Under the pieces are notes generated by a model. That model did not search any database and was not told the DNA's origin. It saw only the letters and a list, made by a program, of their open reading frames with translations. Both the position numbers and the translations under genes were made by a program. From the NCBI RefSeq assembly GCF_907165205.1, contig NC_058189.1:18598001-18662000 (forward strand): a DNA stretch of 64,000 nucleotides. Reading direction: 5' to 3'. Source of the stretch: Coccinella septempunctata (taxonomy: Eukaryota > Arthropoda > Insecta > Coleoptera > Coccinellidae). Shown here piece by piece: positions 10,616 to 21,536 of this stretch (position 1 is the first letter of the stretch; each line of letters opens with the position of its first letter).

Positions 10616-12220
10616 CGCCGCCTCAAAATCAAATCTCTTATAACACAATGCTCAATTACCTACACATATCATTACATATCAAAATTGCATGCAAAAATAA
10701 AATATTCCTGAGAATAGAAAGATCCTCCATTTGTTATCTGGGGCAATACAAGTATGGTCCAATATTTATTGCTAGGATGTGGGAAACCCAGAAAAACCAC
10801 ACCAGACCATTGCTATTAGAAATTGTATAGATTATAATACCTTCAGTATTAAATATAGTAATACCTAGTAAATAAACATTTAACACTTCAATTTACTAAA
10901 CCTAAACCTGCTATGAAATAACAGACATTAGTCTGGTAATGGTTTGATTTAAATAGCGCAGAGCTGATAACCTCTGCAATTTTATTTGAGTTTTATAATA
11001 TATTCTAATTTTTATTTCGGGATAAAAGATCGATGTCAATATGTTCTGATCTCCTATGGTTTGGAGTACCTACTATTCCCAAAACTAATACAAGCTAAAA
11101 CAACCATTATTTCTATCTTCATAATAATAATGATAGACATCATAATAGTCAAATTAAAACCTTTTTTTTATAGTCTTAACTCACGTATTATGACGGCTTT
11201 TTATAGAACCATATTGTATATAACCTTTTTCTGTGGATGAGGCAGCGATTAAAGTTTGCATTTTTTTTTTTTAATAAATTGTACTTATTATTTTCGAAAA
11301 ATTAGAATTCAAATAATTCGAACATATTTTATAATCTTAAATTAATTGATAACTCCGTGAGAACATCCAAAGTTCTTTTGTTCTTCTTTTATTAAAAAAT
11401 CTACTTAAAATATATAGATCCATTTTAATTATACTATGAGATTTTTTTACACAGTGCTTCATAATCTACCTATAAGATATGCATCGATGAGTATGAATTT
11501 CGAAAACCGAAATCATTTTAGATCCTTTTCGAATTTTTGTTTGTTTGAACTCCTACGTATAGGGCTTTACTCAATTGACGAAATTGACAATCGTTTCCTC
11601 ACGGGACCTTCCTAATAATTTCTTGCTCTAAGAAAACTATTTAACTAATCAGCTATTTGAAGGGAAAGTTTAGACATCTATATATTATATAATGTATCAA
11701 TGAATTAAATCGATTGCAAGAGTTACTATGTATCTGAAGCTTGAAATTCTGACGACCGATTCAAAAGTTTGAGCATTATCTAATCAACTATCGCTGCTTG
11801 AAGCCCCGGAAAACAAAACGCGTTTCTATTTCAATGGATTTCCAAAAATTGCATCATTTCAATTCTTTTTATCGATTTGCAATTAACAATATTTTCATTC
11901 TCTTCAATAAAGACCATGATTTATTCATCAACAATAACATTATTGCTTCATATCCTTCAGCATTTCATTCATTTACTAGAAATATTTAGGAATGCTATAT
12001 TATATTAAGCACATATAACTTAATAATTTTCATGATCGATACTCTGGACATTCTTTCACTTTGTCCTTATTTTGGGTAAATTCAACCCAATTCACTCTTG
12101 TGAGATTCATATTAACCTGTACCTTAAATTGCCAATTCATAACAATCACTTTGTTCTCATATACTAACTGTACCAATTTCATTTCATAAATTTTCACGTG
12201 CTTTCGCTTTCGACAAAGTG
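10616..12220. other. Gene-free, very AT-rich stretch
   Basis: It adjoins the LTR and may be decayed internal sequence of that element. No reverse transcriptase, integrase or protease motif was seen. The short ORFs look like chance. Confidence 0.35.
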
Positions 12221-12228
12221 TTGATATC

Positions 12229-12720
12229 AGATTTACCTACTGGTTTTGGTTCACCAGTTTCTTTCACCATTATTATCGATTCATTCACCTGATTTACCAT
12301 TATCAGATTTACCTACTGGTTTTGATACAAAATCAGATTCACCAGTTTCATTATCAGTTACCTTTGAGTTACCTGATTTATAGTTATCAGATTTACTTAC
12401 TGGATTTGATACAAAATCAAACTCACTAGTTTCATTCTCAATTATCTTTGAGTTACCTGATTTATCGTTATCAGATTTACCTACTGGTTTTGATACGAAA
12501 TCAAACTCACCAGTTTCATTCTAAATTATCTTTGAGTTATCTGATTTAACGTTATCAGATTTACCTACTGGTTTTGATACGAAATCAAACTCACCAGTTT
12601 CATTCTCAATTACCTTCGAGTAACCTGATTTATCGTTATCAGGTTTACCTACTGGTTTTGATACAAAATCAAATACACCAGTTTCTCACTTCACCGAATA
12701 TCTGATTTTCAATCACTATC
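12229..12720 (-). pseudogene. Decayed gene segment with an exact 84-bp (28-residue) tandem repeat
   Basis: The landmark tcagatttac (or tcaggtttac) recurs at 12303, 12387, 12471, 12555 and 12639, exactly 84 bp each time, with a partial unit upstream at 12229. Read on the minus strand, each unit gives a 28-residue motif of the form KSDNDKSGNSK...NETGEFDFVSKPVG. All full units stay open in that frame except for one TAG in the 12471-12555 unit. An exact multiple of three, one shared open frame and conserved Ser/Gly/Asp/Glu-rich residues point to a former protein-coding repeat, perhaps a secreted or disordered low-complexity protein. No family recognised. Confidence 0.55.
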
Positions 12721-13594
12721 AGATTTCTACATGAAGCCATGCTATCAACTCAATAAAGTCCGTACCTGCGTCTTATTGCATCAACTATATGACTTTCCAT
12801 GACTGCTGTAAATTTTCTTTTAAACCACCTACTGGTTTCAATTCAATAGAGTTCATACTCGAGTTCATACCAGTTTGTTATTGCATTATATTTTGGATTT
12901 CAGTTCACTATCAGATTTTTTTTTTATCTCATTCTTCAGAAAGGTAGATAACTAATTTTTTTTTTAATCAGCTCTTGACTAGCAATTATTCAAAGTTTAA
13001 TAAAATTCAAATTCAATAGAATATTAGAGAGAATCATTAATGTGAATATGATATTGTAATTTATAATCATCATATCTCTAATTTATATTTGGATACGAAA
13101 TGAGTCATTCCACCTTTTTCATAAATTGAGTACTTATAATCATCATCACAATTTTATCAGCTGTGATTTAAGTTCATTCGAAAAGTACCTTTATCATTCA
13201 AATGTTTTTTTTTTCATTCAACTTCAACTTCATTATTCTTCAGGGTATTGAAATGATTAAAATTATTTCGAATCATAATCTAAGCAAGACTCTAAGACTC
13301 AATTGAATCCCTTTTTCGTAAGAAAAGCTTCTATCAAGATATGCAGTCGTTTAAATTGATTTATGAAGTAATGAAATATAAATCAAAGTACTCAACAACC
13401 AATTTAGAAAACAGACATATTCAGGTATTTTGCTATTCCAGCACTCTGTAATATTTTCACCATTAAACAGATTGGTTTTCGAACTTCTACACTAGCATAT
13501 CATAGTGTGAATAATATGAAGATTAAGTCATGAAAGTTATATATTTCAATTCTTATTCAGATAATAGAAGACTCAATTGAAATTTTTTTGAAGC
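12721..13594. other. Gene-free AT-rich stretch
   Basis: Scattered single blocks resembling the preceding repeat (ctactggtttcaattc, actatcagattt) suggest decayed continuation to about 12920. Nothing else is recognisable up to J-A2. Confidence 0.35.
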
Positions 13595-13990
13595 CGTTGA
13601 AGCAGGTAGATGTGTTGAATGATACCAGTGCGATACGTCATCTCTCGTGTTGTAAAAGAGAAAGTGGAAGAGAAAGTCGAAGTGAAAGTGTACACTAGCG
13701 AAGCTACGGAATTTTTGATTCCGTCTACGAAACTTCCGAAGTTTTTTGTAAGTTCTATAAGTGTATGTGTTATAGAGCGGAAATTCGTTCAAATTCAGTG
13801 TATTCAGTGTCGAGTCCAGATCCATTGATCGATGGTTCCACGGATATCACTGGTGAGTCGATTTATTTTTCTTATAGTATAGAAAATATATAACTTAGCC
13901 ACATAGCTTAGTAGTAACATATTAGTGAGTATTTCCAATATTCATTATTACACAGAAATACCTCATATAGTTCAATACGTACAAAAAGCC

Positions 13991-15511
13991 ATGTCGGAGG
14001 TCTCAGACAATGAGAGCTCCTACATGGAAGCTACGGACACCGAAGAATTCATCGATAGAGAAGCAGAGGAGCTTGTAAGGCTCAAAGGAGAGGATGAGCA
14101 ATTGAAGGCTCAAATAAATAAATTAACTGAAACCGTAGCTCAGTTGGTCGGGGAGATACGCCTCTTGAGAGAGGAAGTTAATAAGAATAAAGCACCTCAA
14201 TCCCCTAGTTTTGCGGAAATTGCAAAACACATTACGGCACAGAAATCCCCCACATTTGCAGAAATTGCAAAGCCGGTAGCGGTCCCCAAAAATTCCTCCA
14301 AACAGGAAGTAGCTCCAGAACCGGAAAAGAAGAAAAATTTTGCAACTCAAGTTGCAAAAACCCAGAACGCGCCACCCACAAAACGCGCGCGTAAAGAAAG
14401 TGCATCTTCAGACGAAGAGACCGCAAAAAAAGCAACGGAGATACCTAAAAAAGGTAAAATTCCACCCATCACGACGATGGGTACAGCCTCAGCTCAACAG
14501 AAAACCACTCTAGTGGAGGAGAGGAAAGAAAAAATCCCCCCAGTCACCCTGAGAGGTACGTCAGAATGGACGTCAATTTCCAACGCGTTAATGCGAAACG
14601 GAATTAAATATAGCAGAGCGACAACTGTGAAGGACGGAATTAGGGTCGTTCCACAAACCGCGGAAGACCACAGAAGGATGACGGACTTCCTTCATAAAAT
14701 AAATAGGGAGTTTTATACTCTTCAACGGGAGGAAAAAAAGAAAATCTACGCGGTAGTGAGATATCTACCGCTGGATGCAGATATCCCGACGATCCTTGAC
14801 GACCTCAAGGATCAAGGGATCGTCGATGCTGAGGTCATAAGAATGACCTCAAATATAACTAAGAGGCCGATGCCCTTATTGCTGGTTAAAACCCAGAATA
14901 AGGGTATCTTCGAGGTGAGAAGGCTCTACAACATGAACTGTGTTGTTGAACCTAAGAGAAGGACGACCGGGCCTGGACAATGTTATCGCTGTCAGCGATA
15001 TGGACATGCCCAAAGTAGGTGCACTTTTCCATGGAGGTGCGTGAAATGCTCTGGTAATCACAGCTCCAAGGAGTGTACGCTTACCAGGGAGAACGGGGAG
15101 CGAAATGCCTCTTGTGTTCTCTGTGGAGAGCAAGGACATCCAGCCAGCTACAAGGGATGTAGCGAATGGAAGTTGGTCACTAAAAAGACCAAGAGATCGC
15201 CAAGATCGAACCAGACCAGCTCGAGGCCAACACAAAATACACCGAAGCCATCCCAAAACTCTTCGGAAGTGAAGAAACCCCAGGAAACTGCAACCAAAGT
15301 GGTCAAAGAGACGAAGAATCCAGAGAAAAAGACGGAAAAGGCAAAAACCGTCAAAAAAGCCGAAACCAGGAAAGGAATTTCTGGAATCACTGAGGAACTG
15401 GATAAGTTCACGAAAACCCTCCTCAGCACGATGATGCAGAATCTGGAGAAAGAGATTGAGAAGAAGATGCAGCAAATTATTAAGAATATTTATTGGCTGA
15501 TACGACGATAA
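13991..15511 (+). CDS. J-A2 ORF1: gag-like zinc-knuckle protein, read past its normal stop
   Basis: It starts MSEVSDNESSYMEATD at 13991, with coiled coil, RRM-like domain and the same three CCHC knuckles as J-A1 (around 14984-15165). A basic segment with KRARKESASSDEE (about 14377-14430) is present here but missing from J-A1. The normal ...KNI stop is lost: the TAATG junction has become tattg, so the frame runs on for a few residues (YWLIRR) before a stop at 15511. The same substitution destroys the ORF2 start codon. Confidence 0.85.
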   Translation: MSEVSDNESSYMEATDTEEFIDREAEELVRLKGEDEQLKAQINKLTETVAQLVGEIRLLREEVNKNKAPQSPSFAEIAKHITAQKSPTFAEIAKPVAVPKNSSKQEVAPEPEKKKNFATQVAKTQNAPPTKRARKESASSDEETAKKATEIPKKGKIPPITTMGTASAQQKTTLVEERKEKIPPVTLRGTSEWTSISNALMRNGIKYSRATTVKDGIRVVPQTAEDHRRMTDFLHKINREFYTLQREEKKKIYAVVRYLPLDADIPTILDDLKDQGIVDAEVIRMTSNITKRPMPLLLVKTQNKGIFEVRRLYNMNCVVEPKRRTTGPGQCYRCQRYGHAQSRCTFPWRCVKCSGNHSSKECTLTRENGERNASCVLCGEQGHPASYKGCSEWKLVTKKTKRSPRSNQTSSRPTQNTPKPSQNSSEVKKPQETATKVVKETKNPEKKTEKAKTVKKAETRKGISGITEELDKFTKTLLSTMMQNLEKEIEKKMQQIIKNIYWLIRR

Positions 15512-17944
15512 ATCGTCTCTTGGAACGTCGAAGGATTGAGAGCCCGCAGACCAGAATTCGAAGAACTGATTGAAGAGAAGAGACCGGATGTCATAGCTCT
15601 CCAAGAAACAAGACTTAACCCCAACGTTCGGATAGCATTTCCCAATTACGATATCTACAGAAATGATAGACCTAACAGCACAGGTGGCGTTGCTATACTG
15701 GCTAGAAGGAATATGGATCACCATTTCGACCAAATATTCAATGGACAAGAAGTAGAAGCAATATCGATTATTGTGAATACTAATCGAGGACAAGTGAAGA
15801 TTATTTCAACTTATAAATCACCGGATAAGGACATGCTGGAAGAGGATCTAAAAATGCTACTAGAAGGAAGACACCCTAAAATCATAATTGGTGATCTCAA
15901 CTGCAAATCGCAGGAATGGAATAGTAGAGTGGAAAATACCAACGGGAGAAGACTGAAGATTTATGCTGAAAAACTTAATGCAGTTGTGATAGGACCTGAT
16001 ATACCGACCTACATACCAAGAGTAAATGGACTACCCGATGTACTGGACATTGTCGTAATGAAAGACATCACTGAAGAAATCAGCATTGATACAATAGAAG
16101 ACGGAACTTCAGACCACAATCCCATAGAATTCATAGTGGGACATGGCCCAAAAAACGAAGAAGAGACACAAACCAAGGATCGCACAGACTGGGAGAAATA
16201 TAAGAATTTACTTCAGGAAAAAATCACGGAAATTCCCCAAATAAACACCCGGGATGAATTAGATGAAGCAGTTGAAAAATTGGAAAATCAAATAAAAGAA
16301 GCCTATGAAGAAGGCACCAAGAGAATAAGGAAACCAATTCCGAAACATTCACATGGAGATACGCCAAGGGATATAAAGGAACTTATAAAAAAGAACAGAA
16401 GACTCAGAAAAATTTACAGAACAACAAAAAGAGAAGAAGACAAGAAGAAACTGAATAAGCATAGCCAGACATTGAAAAATGCTTTAACAGAACTGCGTAA
16501 TAACAGATGGCACCAGAGATTAAGGGAACTGAATACAATAGATCACTCGGAAAGCGCCGGGAGAATATAGGATAACGAATTATATGTTGAAGAAATTGCC
16601 TAGAAAAGGAATAACAGCCTTGACGAATATAACAAACGGAGTGATGAGGACCGAATACTACCCAAAGAGATGGAAAACTGCAGAAATGATAGTTTTCAAC
16701 AAGCCTGGAAAGGAACGGAAATTTCCTCAAAATTATAGACCAATCAGCCTACTATCAGCACTAGGAAAAATCGTCGAGAGGGTTATCGCTAAAAGGCTGA
16801 ATGAGGAAACAGAAATGTTGAAGATAATTCCACCCGAACAATTTGGATTTCGACGAGAACATTCGACTGAACTCCAATTACTACGGCTCATAGAATACGT
16901 CACCGAAGGAATGCAGACCAAACAGGCCACAGGATTAGTTCTGATGGATATCGAGAGAGCTTATGATAGAGTATGGCACGAAGGCCTAATCTACAAGATG
17001 AAAAAAGCAGGATATTCGACCAAGCTATGCAAGATTATAAGGAACTATCTGAGGAATAGAAACTTTTATGTGAAAATAGATGGAGCAACTTCTCAAACCA
17101 GACAATTGGAAGCGGGAGTGCCTCAAGGATCGGTACTTGGACCTCTGCTTTACGTAATATACGTCTATGATATCCCGAAGAATGCTAGAAATATGCTCAC
17201 CTTGTACGCAGATGACACAGGAATAGCGTTCAGACATCGACGCCCAGAGATCATACACCGGAGACTGCAGGAAGCCATAGATGAATTACTCAAATGGTGC
17301 ATCAAATGGAAAATCCAAATCAATGGAAGAAAGACTCAAGCAATATTACTGCAAAAGAGAAGATTGAGGCTGGAAGAAAACCTTGAAGTTGATGGAGAAG
17401 AGGTTGAATGGAAAAATGAAGCAACATACCTAGGAGTGACGCTTGACCTCTGTGTTTTTCCATGTAAGTCCTCTGACTTACATGGAAAAACCACATCAAA
17501 TGTGCAGTTGATAAAACAAAAGCCGCAATGAGTAAACTTTATCCACTCATAGGCAGAAGTCATATGAATAAGAACATCAAGTTGACGATGATTAAAACAA
17601 TTGCGCGACCACAACTCACATATGGATCGGCGGCATGGGGCTTCGCAGCCAAGACCCACATCGAGAAAATACAGGCCACTTAGAATAAACTCCTTAGAAT
17701 GGCGATGGACGTACCCTGGTTTGTTAGGAACAAACAAATCTACAAGGACTTGGAATGGGAACCAGTTACAGAATTTATGAAGAGAAAGGCGGAAAGGGTA
17801 TTCGACAAAGCCAAACAACATCCAAATGAGGAACTACGAAGATTAGTCGACTACGATCCAACAGAAGAAGCTAGAAGGTCAAAAACCTACCACCGAAGAC
17901 CGAGAGATCAATTAAGGATTTTAAGTAACCAAAGAAGAGCTTAA
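15500..17944 (+). pseudogene. J-A2 ORF2: endonuclease-reverse transcriptase with internal deletion
   Basis: The endonuclease domain is open from about 15536 to 16553 (QETRL, GDLNCKSQEW, TSDHNP). At about 16550-16556 roughly 300 bp present in J-A1 and J-A3 are missing, joining the linker to just before the reverse transcriptase (YMLKKLPRKG). RT motifs GVPQGSVLGPLL and YADDTGIA remain in the 16584-17531 frame. Near 17450 the sequence holds a perfect 17-bp inverted repeat (gtttttccatgtaagtc and its complement) where J-A1 has one arm, shifting the frame. A TAG lies near 17682. It cannot make active enzyme. Confidence 0.9.
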
Positions 17945-18183
17945 CCTATAAAAGCTATAGGCAGCATACAAATATCAACACGACTATGATCGTGTGAGAG
18001 TCCAGAAACCATAAGAGTCAACTGGTTAATAGGCAAAATGCCCGGAACCTATGAAGAAGCAGTTAAGGGTTTTTAGTGGGTCTCGAGCTCAGAGAGTGAG
18101 AATCCCCACACTGTTCCCCCTCAGGAGAGGGTGTGTTCGTCTGTTTTGCAGATTTTCCCCCTGCTACACCAAAAAAAAAACCC

Positions 18184-18445
18184 GCCGAGGTAGTCATATT
18201 CTGAGAAAAAGTGTTTGCCGGACGATTCCAAAGTTTGCTTGGACTCGCTCATTCATGTTCGGTGATAACCCCTATAGAAGATCTACAAATCCTAAAGTTC
18301 TGAATTAAGCCAGGTAGCTAATATTTAGTACAATTAATATAGTGCAGATAATCCTCATTTTTTTGGTTAAGTTATTCATTTCCAAACGCGACCTGTTCTG
18401 GATTACTAAATTATTTGGCGTATGTACAGCGCCTTCATTGTCTAT
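18184..18445 (+). repeat. H4 3' spacer copy without its H4 gene
   Basis: It matches 45290-45505 in the same orientation and 46240-46385 in reverse (blocks tttgccggacgattccaaag, tcattcatgttcggtgataa, ggcg..cagcgccttcatt). It marks the remnant of a histone unit whose H4 was lost or displaced by J-A2. Confidence 0.85.
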
Positions 18446-19547
18446 TCGTATCATTTATTATAAAGGAGCAGGTACTTTTGTTCCGGATTTTGTATTCGAA
18501 GTCTCTCCTGGAAAAACTCACAGTTGAAGAATTTATCGATGTCCGATAGGAGTTCAGGATAATAGAAATGTATTTTTCAGTTTTAATTTTGTCACGATTT
18601 TTACTGAGCAAAAATTGAGACATTTAATGTATATTCATTACCTGTTGATATTTATAATCAAACCCGTAAAAATAAAAGGGCAACAGTAAGCCTCATACTT
18701 CGATACTTCCGATAGAAATTTAGTTTTCAGTGGTCGATTCGACAAAGTATTATATCAATTTCTCAGAAACCAAACCTTAAAATTTCATAGTTTTCTAATT
18801 GGGATGCTTCTGTTGAATTCCAGTTCGAAAGTTTCGATAGAAGTGGAGACTTCAGTGGTCGATTCGACAAAGTATCAAACCAATTTCTAAAAACATTTCT
18901 GAATTTTTTTTGGGTTTTCACTCACAGTCTGAACCATAATCAATTAAAAAAATTGAAATAATCGATTTGCTCCTGGCTAAATTTTTTGCACTAATGTATC
19001 AGGAGCCAATCAGATGGAAGATTTTGTTGACCTACTGACAATGAACGAAAAATTGAACTTTTTGGTAAAATTTCGCTTTTTCCGGAATCTATATCAGAAT
19101 CCTTCATCTGACGAATTCTTGAAAATCTTCAGAGTCTAGTGTATCTCTTGACATTTGTCGCTTAGACAAAGTATGAAACCAATTTCCCAGAAACTGATGG
19201 ATCCATTCGAACCAAATCTTGAAATCGGACATAGTTTTCGAATTGGAATGCGTTTGTTGAATTTCTGTTCGACACTATCATTTCGAATGTACTTTTGAAT
19301 GGTCGATCCGACAAAGTATCAGATCAATTACTCAAATATTGTATGTATGATCAATTCGAACCAAATCTCATAATCCCACATAGTCTTCGAGGTGAACCGA
19401 AAGTTTTGGGCAATTGATAACCTACTGTGTAGAATGCATTTGTACCTACTGAAAGTAGGAATTTGAATCTACCGGAGGGGACTGAGATCGAGTTACCTCA
19501 TCGTCGTTCAAATATCATAGCGAACTTCTTTAGCGATAGTAAGTTGT
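18446..19547. other. H2A 3' spacer with degenerate repeats
   Basis: No gene is present. Blocks of 'ggtcgattcgacaaagtat' recur near 18731, 18856 and (decayed) 19160 and 19301. The same block occurs in reverse in the H1 upstream spacer near 40550. A block near 19090 (cagaatccttcatctgacga) is repeated in reverse near 43855, downstream of H3. These are shared histone-array spacers. Confidence 0.6.
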
Positions 19548-19563
19548 GGCCCTGAAAAGGGCC
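19548..19563 (-). terminator. Histone 3' stem-loop of H2A
   Basis: On the minus strand it reads GGCCCTTTTCAGGGCC, a six-base-pair stem with a TTTC loop, 27 nt after the H2A stop codon. This is the SLBP site for non-polyadenylated histone mRNA. A purine-rich AAAGAAG about 15 nt downstream fits a U7 histone downstream element. Confidence 0.95.
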
Positions 19564-19589
19564 TTTCGATAGATCGTGCTGCGAATTAT

Positions 19590-19964
19590 TTACGATTTCT
19601 TTTCGGTTTTTTTCGGCAAAAGTACCGCTTGGATATTTGGTAAAACTCCACCCTGGGCGATAGTTACTCCAGAGAGTAACTTGTTCAATTCTTCGTCGTT
19701 TCTAATGGCCAACTGAAGATGGCGTGGAATGATCCTAGTCTTCTTGTTGTCTCTAGCGGCGTTACCGGCCAATTCCAATACTTCAGCAGCGAGATATTCC
19801 ATCACGGCTGCCAGATAAACGGGTGCTCCCGCTCCTACTCGTTCGGCGTAATTTCCCTTTCGCAACAAACGATGGATACGTCCAACGGGAAACTGCAATC
19901 CCGCTCTATTTGAACGAGACTTCGCCTTGCCCTTAACTTTACCACCTTTACCACGACCCGACAT
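19590..19964 (-). CDS. H2A: Histone H2A
   Basis: The start is the ATG at 19964 (MSGRGKGGKVKGKAKSRSNR); the in-frame start further upstream (MINTLI) is leader. It encodes 124 aa, the normal size for insect canonical H2A. The histone fold is complete (AGLQFPVGRIHRLLRKGNYAERVGAGAPVYLAAV), the acidic-patch region EVLELAGNAARDNKKTRIIPRHLQLAIRNDEELNKLL is intact and the tail is short (LLPKKTEKKS), with no H2A.Z or H2A.V features. It forms a dimer with H2B in the nucleosome. It is intronless and ends in the SLBP stem-loop, so it is a replication-dependent gene. Confidence 0.98.
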   Translation of the reverse strand: MSGRGKGGKVKGKAKSRSNRAGLQFPVGRIHRLLRKGNYAERVGAGAPVYLAAVMEYLAAEVLELAGNAARDNKKTRIIPRHLQLAIRNDEELNKLLSGVTIAQGGVLPNIQAVLLPKKTEKKS

Positions 19965-20277
19965 GATCAATGTATTAATCAACAGATACTAGACGTCGCT
20001 CGATTAATCTCCGTGACGATTTTGGTAGTCACATAGGAATACATTCGTGCATAATATTCATGCTATTTTCATTCCGCCAATTAGCGGGCGCCATCAGATA
20101 GACGCTCTAGAAGGGGCGTGTTCCTCTATATTGTCGAGTAGCATCCATTCATACTCTTACCCTAGAAATTTTATGATACTTAATCGAATCGACCGCTGAA
20201 ATCTTCATTTTACAAGAGATGTAGATGCTGGAGTACCCCAAGGATCAGTACCTGCTCCTTGGGCCACTGTTCAACAT
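19965..20277 (-). promoter_or_regulatory. H2A upstream region with a small RT fragment
   Basis: The leader and promoter of H2A should lie here; no confident TATA box could be picked. The segment 20223-20275 reads on the plus strand as DAGVPQGSV..., a scrap of a non-LTR reverse transcriptase, so the native promoter probably ends before about 20200. Confidence 0.45.
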
Positions 20278-21257
20278 AGGCTGACCACATTATCCAATGT
20301 TCAATGCGGACGCACCTGATCTATATATACAGGGCGAGTCTTTGAATCGTAAAAATATTTCAGCCGTGGATTCTTTAGATCCAAAGAAACACTTTTTTCC
20401 TGTACCATTTTTTCCGATTCAGCCCTGATAAGAAGATATAGACATTTTAGGTTTTCATAATGAGCTGTGCCACCCCAGGAAAAGCAAAATTACCTTCAGA
20501 ATAAGTAAATGAATCAGTGACCTCTGTGGATCTTTCAGAAAGAGTAGCATTCGGTCAAAAGTACCCAAGTTTTCGAATTTCACAGATATCTTTTATTTTT
20601 GAACTTCAAATTACTCGAAAACTATATTCCGAAATTCATTTCATTCGATAAAACGGTTTGTGAGAACTAGAAATAACATTTTTTCATATTTTTCAACGAC
20701 CTGTACCTTTTGAACCGAGCCGATTCGGCAAAAACGGTAAAGGAAAAAAGTGTTTCTTTTGACCTCAAGAATCTACTGTAAAATATTTGTACGAGTCTAA
20801 GACTCTAAGACTCACTCTGTATATGATTCCAGCTACACAGTTTCCTACAACGTATGGCGATAAAAAAAATCTATTTATTGAAAATAGAGGAATAATTGAA
20901 GTTCATTACAACACAAAAACGAAAATTTAATAATATCAATATAATGGCTGTGCATTACACTGTGGAATGAGAAGAGGGCTTCAGGCGTTGCTAGAGAAGC
21001 TTCTTCATTCCCAAAATTTGAATGTCTCAAATATTTGGTCAGGCAGCTGCTGCATTAAACAATTTTTTATGTTCGTAGCTAGAAATATGCCGTACAATAT
21101 TTTTCTTCCTCCAAATGCAATCTGAATTGACCCAAACACTTCGTACAGTGGACTGCAGAATCAAATTTTGGGTTTTAAAAATGGAAATTCTTTCGATCTC
21201 CCATAAATTTGCACTTTCTTTTTTTTTAATATCCATCTCAAATAATCTTGGGGTTTC
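20278..21257 (-). mobile_element. hAT-like non-autonomous element, copy 1, truncated
   Basis: It starts with aggctgacc at 20278, the same terminus as the better preserved copy at 30939-32062, and shares the 'gggcgagtc..tgaatcgtaaaaatattt' block and the downstream zinc-finger-like ORF. That ORF (minus, 21039 to about 21230) reads MDIKKKESANLWEIERISIF...VRHISSYEHKKLFNAAAA, resembling the degenerate N-terminal zinc finger of hAT-type transposases. The right end is missing and is replaced by a Jockey fragment. Confidence 0.65.
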
Positions 21258-21335
21258 GCGGCATAGAGCCATATCAAAAGAATTCAGACCACTGAAAACA
21301 AGCTGCTACCATGTGCAATAGATGCACCTTGGTTT
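21258..21335 (+). pseudogene. Fragment of J-B subfamily ORF2
   Basis: About 78 bp match the J-B ORF2 region coding AAKSHIKRIQATENKLL..AIDAPWF (compare the reverse of 47480-47560). It lies upstream of H2A, another scrap of this lineage inside the histone region. Confidence 0.8.
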
Positions 21336-21536
21336 AGGGAAGGCTGATCCAAACAATTTCATGGATCAGTTCCGACCTGATCCGGTCCAGAAAAATAACT
21401 AGTCCAAAGATCAGTTCCAGTCCAGTTTCTAGTCCGGACATATTATTATTATTATTATTAATTACATGATATGAGTTGAGGTAATCCTATATAACTCATT
21501 AAATACAAAAAATTAACAGTAAGCAACAAACAACAC

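Larger units (their letters stand above)
13595..18180 (+). mobile_element. Jockey-clade retrotransposon J-A2, inserted in H4 3' spacer
   Basis: It is near-identical to J-A1 from the 5' UTR to the ctgctacacc 3' end plus a 10-A tail at 18171-18180. The 3' flank from 18184 (ccgccgaggtag...) matches the spacer downstream of H4 at 45290-45505, so it landed in a histone repeat unit whose H4 is now absent. It carries an internal deletion of about 300 bp in ORF2 and loss of the ORF1 stop/ORF2 start, so it is dead. No clear target-site duplication was found. Confidence 0.9.

Noticed and set aside
13850..13957. True intron in the Jockey 5' UTR
   Set aside because: Good donor and acceptor are visible, but every copy retains the sequence, and retrotransposed copies of a spliced RNA would lack it.
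14876..15793. 305-aa ORF antisense to J-A2 ORF1/ORF2
   Set aside because: Shadow frame of a conserved transposon coding region, repeated in each copy.
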